Source: Ditylenchus dipsaci
Taxonomy: Eukaryota; Nematoda; Chromadorea; Rhabditida; Anguinidae
Assembly: GCA_004194705.1 (NCBI GenBank)
Contig: SADC01001044.1
Coordinates: 77,001-141,000 of the forward strand
Direction of reading: 5' to 3'
DNA: 64,000 nucleotides
Made by a program: the position numbers and the translations under genes. The notes under the pieces were generated by a model. It saw only the letters and a program-made list of their open reading frames with translations. It did no database searches and was not told the DNA's origin. Below, piece after piece: positions 59,901 to 64,000 of this stretch (the stretch's first letter is position 1; each line of letters begins with the position of its first letter).

Positions 59901-60474
59901 GCAAATGAAAGCTAAGAACCTCAGCGGTCAGAAAATACAGAAAATTTTCTGGAAGACATAAACATTAACATTTACACTTACATTTACAATTGTGAGAGAG
60001 CCATAACAGATCAAAAACTTTAGACTTAATTTTAAATTGCCGAGTTCTCAGTTTTTGTTGAAAGATGTTATGGTATAAAAGGCTCATTGAGTTTTGAGTG
60101 CTGCAAAATATCTTAATATCTTTCTTAACATTTATATTTACACTTACGCCTTCACAATACGAATGTAAATGTAAATTTTAAACTCAGCCTTATTTATGTT
60201 TCCAAATTTGTGTCTTTTTCACCAAATACTAATTGTTTAAATTTTCACAACTGGTATCGAACATTTATAAGGCACTTTTCGTTTGCTCTGATAAATTTCT
60301 GAGAACCCTTTTTTAAAATTAAAACAAGTTTTCGGCCTCTCCAATTTACGGGCTTGCTTGTGGATCTCACTAACAGACTTGGATGAGTTGACAGAGATGA
60401 GTTGATCTTGGTGAGAATTGCCAGGGTAGTGATCTCAAATCCTTTCCGCTAGCGCGTTGGGACCAGTGATGTTT
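56924..60474. other. Region upstream of the ADAMTS start codon
   Basis: Expected to hold the ADAMTS promoter and 5' leader. 56850-57330 and 58600-59100 are less AT-rich than the surroundings and show fewer repeats, but I find no exon with matching splice sites. A word shared with the 34150-34260 insertion (GATTTCCCCAGG) is at about 58107. A tRNA-like B box (GAGTTCAACCCC) is near 59668. Confidence 0.4.
59296..59358. mobile_element. Short pogo/Tigger-like MITE
   Basis: CAGTCGAGTCTCCCACTAAC at the left end and TGTTAGTGAGACTG at the right, TA on both sides. The two halves are almost directly joined. Confidence 0.6.
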
Positions 60475-61082
60475 TGAGTACACATGTAAACGCTCAAACT
60501 TTTTGTGTTGCGGTTATATTTTCGTAAACAAATGTACACAAAATATTTCAAGTTTTGGTTTTTGAACATTCATGAAAATTTAAATTTTCTCGTTTTTATT
60601 TCTATACACAAATAAAAATATCTTTGTGTACGTTTGTGTACACAAATCAGATTTAAAAAATGTCTATGTACCTTTTTTGTACAAAAATAAAATTTCAAAA
60701 AGTTTTGTGTAGGTTTATGTACACAAATCAAAAACCTGAAAATTTTGTTTATGTTTGTGTACACAAACAAAATTCATACAATTAAAGTTAATGTTTGTGT
60801 AGACATATGAAAGATGTTGTACGCAACACAAAAAGCAAAACCCTGGTAAAAATCTTATAAAAGTGCGTGAACGTAAAACCTTTAGGTTTTCATCCGATTT
60901 GGAAAATCCCAAAAATGAGATCGAGCTTCTGACATGACTCGTTATCGTGCACATCATTTCCGAAAAAGTATGTGTTTGTAATATTATTAGTATGATACAT
61001 ATTTTTAATGCAATAAAACATTGTTTTTCTGTGTTGCGTACAACATCTTTCATATGTGTACACAAACATAAATAAGCGCGGT
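60475..61082. mobile_element. Fold-back element with iterated TGTGTACACAAA motif
   Basis: At least six TGTACACAAA or TTTGTGTA words occur in 60475-60800, and the right end has CATATGTGTACACAAACA. The inner inverted pair is GAAAGATGTTGTACGCAACA (60810) with its complement (61030). Confidence 0.6.
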
Positions 61083-61101
61083 TCACAGCACGGTCTTTGC
61101 G

Positions 61102-61135
61102 CTTCTCAAACCCAGCTCTTGCTGGGTTTGAGAAG
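61102..61135. other. Perfect 15 bp stem, 4-base loop hairpin
   Basis: CTTCTCAAACCCAGC, loop TCTT, then the exact complement. It lies between the 60475-61082 element and the collagen stop codon. Function unknown. Confidence 0.5.
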
Positions 61136-61541
61136 AGGTTCTATGCTCAGAGAATTTACACTCTTTGCTATACCCGAACTCATGTTACCAAGCACAGCGC
61201 AAATACTATTTTCTACAAAAATTGCAGAGGAGCAGATAAAATCACAGTTACGTTCAAAATTTCAATTAAAAAAAATGAAAATAAAATTTTTCAAAAATGT
61301 GACTGTTTTTCCGTGTCACCCTGTATATAGGAAAGGGCTTTGATATGAAAGAGCCTTCCAGGTCTACCATCCCTTAATTCAATTTATATATATCATGAAG
61401 TCAATTTTCTTCTAGTTTTATTGAAGTGAGCTTCACAAATAAATAGCTATGCTACTTTTTTCTATATTTATTCAGTATTTTAGTAGCCAGGAGCTGTTCT
61501 TGGTGGCGGACCTAAATGTGTGTTTATACATTAAAAAATGA

Positions 61542-63717
61542 CTATGATAATTTCCTACAGTGATCACAATGACCTCCAAAGCCAGGCGGACCATCCATTC
61601 CACGTCTACCATCCCTTAATTTATCCATTTTCTCTGTATTGATTACATTGTTAAAGTCTTTGGGCTCACTTTCCATTCTCTCCTGGTGCTCCAGGCTCTC
61701 CAGGGTCACCAATTTCTCCTATATCTCCATCCTCTCCGGGCTGTCCCGGCAATCCAATGGATCCAGGAGGACCAGACTTACCTAAAATAAATAAGATAAG
61801 TTAAAGCTTGAAAATACGCAACTAGAAACCTGGAGGACCCTTCGGTCCCGCTGGTCCGACCATTGCATCTGACTGGTCAATCAACTGACCAACTAAGCCT
61901 GGAAGCCCTATCATACCCGGAATGCCTTAACATAAAGACTGCAAAGCTTAAATTTAAAAAAAAAATACATACCAGGTTCACCCGGAGGTCCTCGTATGCC
62001 AGGAGCTCCTCTTTCACCAATTAATCGTCCATCTGGACCTGGAGGTCCGGGTATCCCTTCTTAATGTAAAATTTGATAATATTAATAGCAAATAATGTTA
62101 ATTGCAAGAATACCTTGGCCTGGAGGACCCTTAACACCAGGTCTGCCCTGAGGACCTGCTTGAGCTTCGTCACAAATATGGCACCATTGCTAAAACAGGC
62201 TTCAATCTTTTCTGTTTAGTGTGCTTGAAGGGGCATGCCCACCAAGGCTGTCTCGAAACGTTCCGTTCTCCGAATTGCGTTTTCGGAACATTTCTCGTTC
62301 CGTTTTCGAAACTCCGTTTTTCGAATTTTTTCATGCACGCAGAAGGTCCTTAAGTTTAGACTTTTACTAAAAAAATTCCCTGCAAGATTTTTTTGGATGT
62401 CTCTTTTGTTTTGCAATTTTCCAAAAAAAATCATTTTTAATTTAGCACCTAATTTAGCACCTATTAAATTACAGATTAGTTATCTGAAAATATCATTAGT
62501 CAAGGTCATGCCTGTGGCATGCCCGTCTAAAATCGTTTTATGCGCAAACCTGTGGCTGTAGTTGGCGTGGCAAAGGGAAATCAGACTGATCTTGTCCTGG
62601 ACGGCCAGCAACTCCGTCGATTCCATCTTAAAACACACAATTTTGGTTTTTTATTTATTTTTTAAAAGAGCAAAATTATATAAAACCAACCCATCCCGTC
62701 CATTCCGGGCAAACCAGGCGCTCCTTGAAGATTGACTTATTTAAGTTACTAGTCCACTAACACCAATTACCTGCAATTCCAATGCCACAACCACAGCACT
62801 CTGTTTTTTCAATCTGTCTCTTAACTTTTTTGACCATCGAGGAGGTAACCATGATCACCTGAAACAGGGACTTGTACATCATGTGCTAAATTTTTTTTTG
62901 GAACGTATATAACTATTTACAATTGTCACTCTTAAACATTAGAGCAGGAGTACACTTTTGTTGGACAGCCTTAAATCGAGGTTTATGAACTTCCATGGCA
63001 TTTTTAGATCCCGCAAAAAATATAAAATATAATTCATCAGTCGGAAAGCTATTTCGAGCCAAAAATTTAAAAAAAATGAATTTTTTATTTAAGTAAGATA
63101 CCGACTAATAAAATCGTGTTTTCTATCATTTGCGGGGTCTAAAATGCCATAAAAGTTCATTAATCTCGATTCCAGGCAAAATTATATCAGGGGACACCAA
63201 AATCAAAAAACTCCTTAGTCGGTCAAACTTCGTTATAACGTACCTCTGATATAACCTACCCTTCGTTATAACTTACCCCTAGGGCCGGTCCCGGGGGGGG
63301 GGGGGTACGTTTTAACGAAGTTTGACTTAGTTAAATATGGCTATTCATTTTATTTCACATAAGCAGCAAACTGACCTGTGTTCTAGAAATTTCTTTACGC
63401 ACATTAGTGACCCTCATTCTGCAGTAGTCTATCTCGTCTACAGCCATACTTTGCACATATTGTAAGTGATTATACAGGAATGGCACTAAAAAGGCAGCAA
63501 CAACTGTGGCTACTGCTGACACCTAACAAACGACAAGAAATAAGATTATTTTAAAATGGTTAAAAAGCTTCCCTACCATAACACCAACAAAGGCAAGCAA
63601 ACGCATTTGCTGCATGTCAGTGTAGAGCTGCTTCTCCTCTATGCTTTTGATTTGTTTGTTATCGATAATAGGGTAGTGGGACCATGACAAAAATTTCGTT
63701 TTGCTGATGGCGATCAT
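61542..63717 (-). CDS. Nematode cuticle collagen
   Basis: Ten exons: 63717-63577, 63522-63376, 62858-62771, 62723-62691, 62626-62550, 62189-62114, 62056-61973, 61925-61830, 61781-61670 and 61614-61542. All join in frame to give 308 residues. Residues 40-65 are a hydrophobic anchor/signal, followed by the nematode cuticle collagen N-domain (EIDYCRMRVTNVRKEI). KKVKR is a likely subtilisin-type cleavage site, then CCGCG begins the Gly-X-Y region, which runs in blocks with a break around CHICDEA. The end is GHCDHCRKLS, with cysteines for cross-linking. Four introns split a Gly codon after its first G. It is a structural exoskeleton protein, secreted from hypodermis and processed. Ten exons is many compared with C. 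elegans collagens. Confidence 0.93.
63215..63331. mobile_element. pogo-like MITE in collagen intron 2
   Basis: GGTCAAACTTCGTTATAACG at the left and the inverted TACGTTTTAACGAAGTTTGA at the right. Inner words CGTTATAAC repeat, and the centre is a GGGCCGGTCCCGGGG tract. The layout matches the CAGTCGA elements, with a diverged terminus. Confidence 0.6.
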
Positions 63718-64000
63718 TTGAAAATGTAGAATTGTTGATTTACATGCAGCACTTCTTCCTAACTGCAAAAAGTTCAAGTTTGCTTTATACATAAAAATGA
63801 TTTTCAATATATGAATCTCCGATAAATGATAAACTTTTACTCGTTTTGTGGTTAACTAAACATTTCTTTGGAGTTAGACAAAACACATTGTTTTCTGATA
63901 CAAAAGAATCATACTTGTCTAGAACGATACTATAAAAATAAAATCGAATTCATTCAGAACATCAGTCTTTTATTGACTGCTATTCCTTTTTTGTCGGCAG
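63718..64000. other. Upstream of the collagen start codon
   Basis: Should hold the collagen promoter and leader. I cannot point to a specific TATA box or splice-leader acceptor with confidence. Confidence 0.35.

Noticed and set aside
61102..61135. Bacterial-type terminator or histone stem-loop
   Set aside because: The stem and loop do not match the histone 3' consensus, and there is no bacterial context.

Overview
This window is animal DNA, almost certainly from a nematode. The main evidence is a complete cuticle collagen gene of the nematode type at 61542-63717 (minus strand), together with a run of degenerate TTAGGC telomere-type repeats. The genome is AT-rich, the genes are split into many small exons, and the space between them is packed with short DNA transposons. 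The intron-rich structure would fit an early-branching (clade I, mermithid-like) nematode, but that placement is a guess.

I can support four host genes. (1) A small secreted Ly6/three-finger protein, plus strand, 3646-5300, five exons. (2) A very large ADAMTS-type secreted metalloprotease, minus strand, from the start codon at 56923 to the stop at 6181, with 34 recognised exons. It encodes a signal peptide, prodomain, zinc metalloprotease, disintegrin-like domain, central TSP1, Cys-rich region and about 13 further TSP1 repeats. (3) A SUB1/PC4-type transcription coactivator, plus strand, 29425-30081, nested in the 17 kb ADAMTS intron between exons 22 and 23. (4) A cuticle collagen, minus strand, 61542-63717, ten exons. 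The protease and the collagen both act in the extracellular matrix and sit on the same strand about 4.6 kb apart.

Most of the rest is mobile DNA. It includes a 3.3 kb LTR-like element carrying an unrecognised 514-codon ORF (11922-15235), a 3.6 kb inverted-repeat element enclosing a tandemly repeated, intron-bearing ORF of unknown function (about 20100-23745), a 2.8 kb palindrome (7060-9885), and remnants of a Mutator-like transposase (27600-29012) and a Merlin-like transposase (32380-32652). There are dozens of MITEs. Three broad styles recur: pogo/Tigger-like ends with TA duplications, a GC-hairpin MITE present in at least seven places, and fold-back elements whose arms are built from short iterated motifs, a different motif in each family.

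Several otherwise well conserved exons are out of frame by one base, nearly always at a homopolymer run. The two copies of the 902 bp repeat also differ from each other mostly in homopolymer length. The simplest reading is assembly or sequencing error rather than gene death. I treat the affected genes as probably intact and mark each break.
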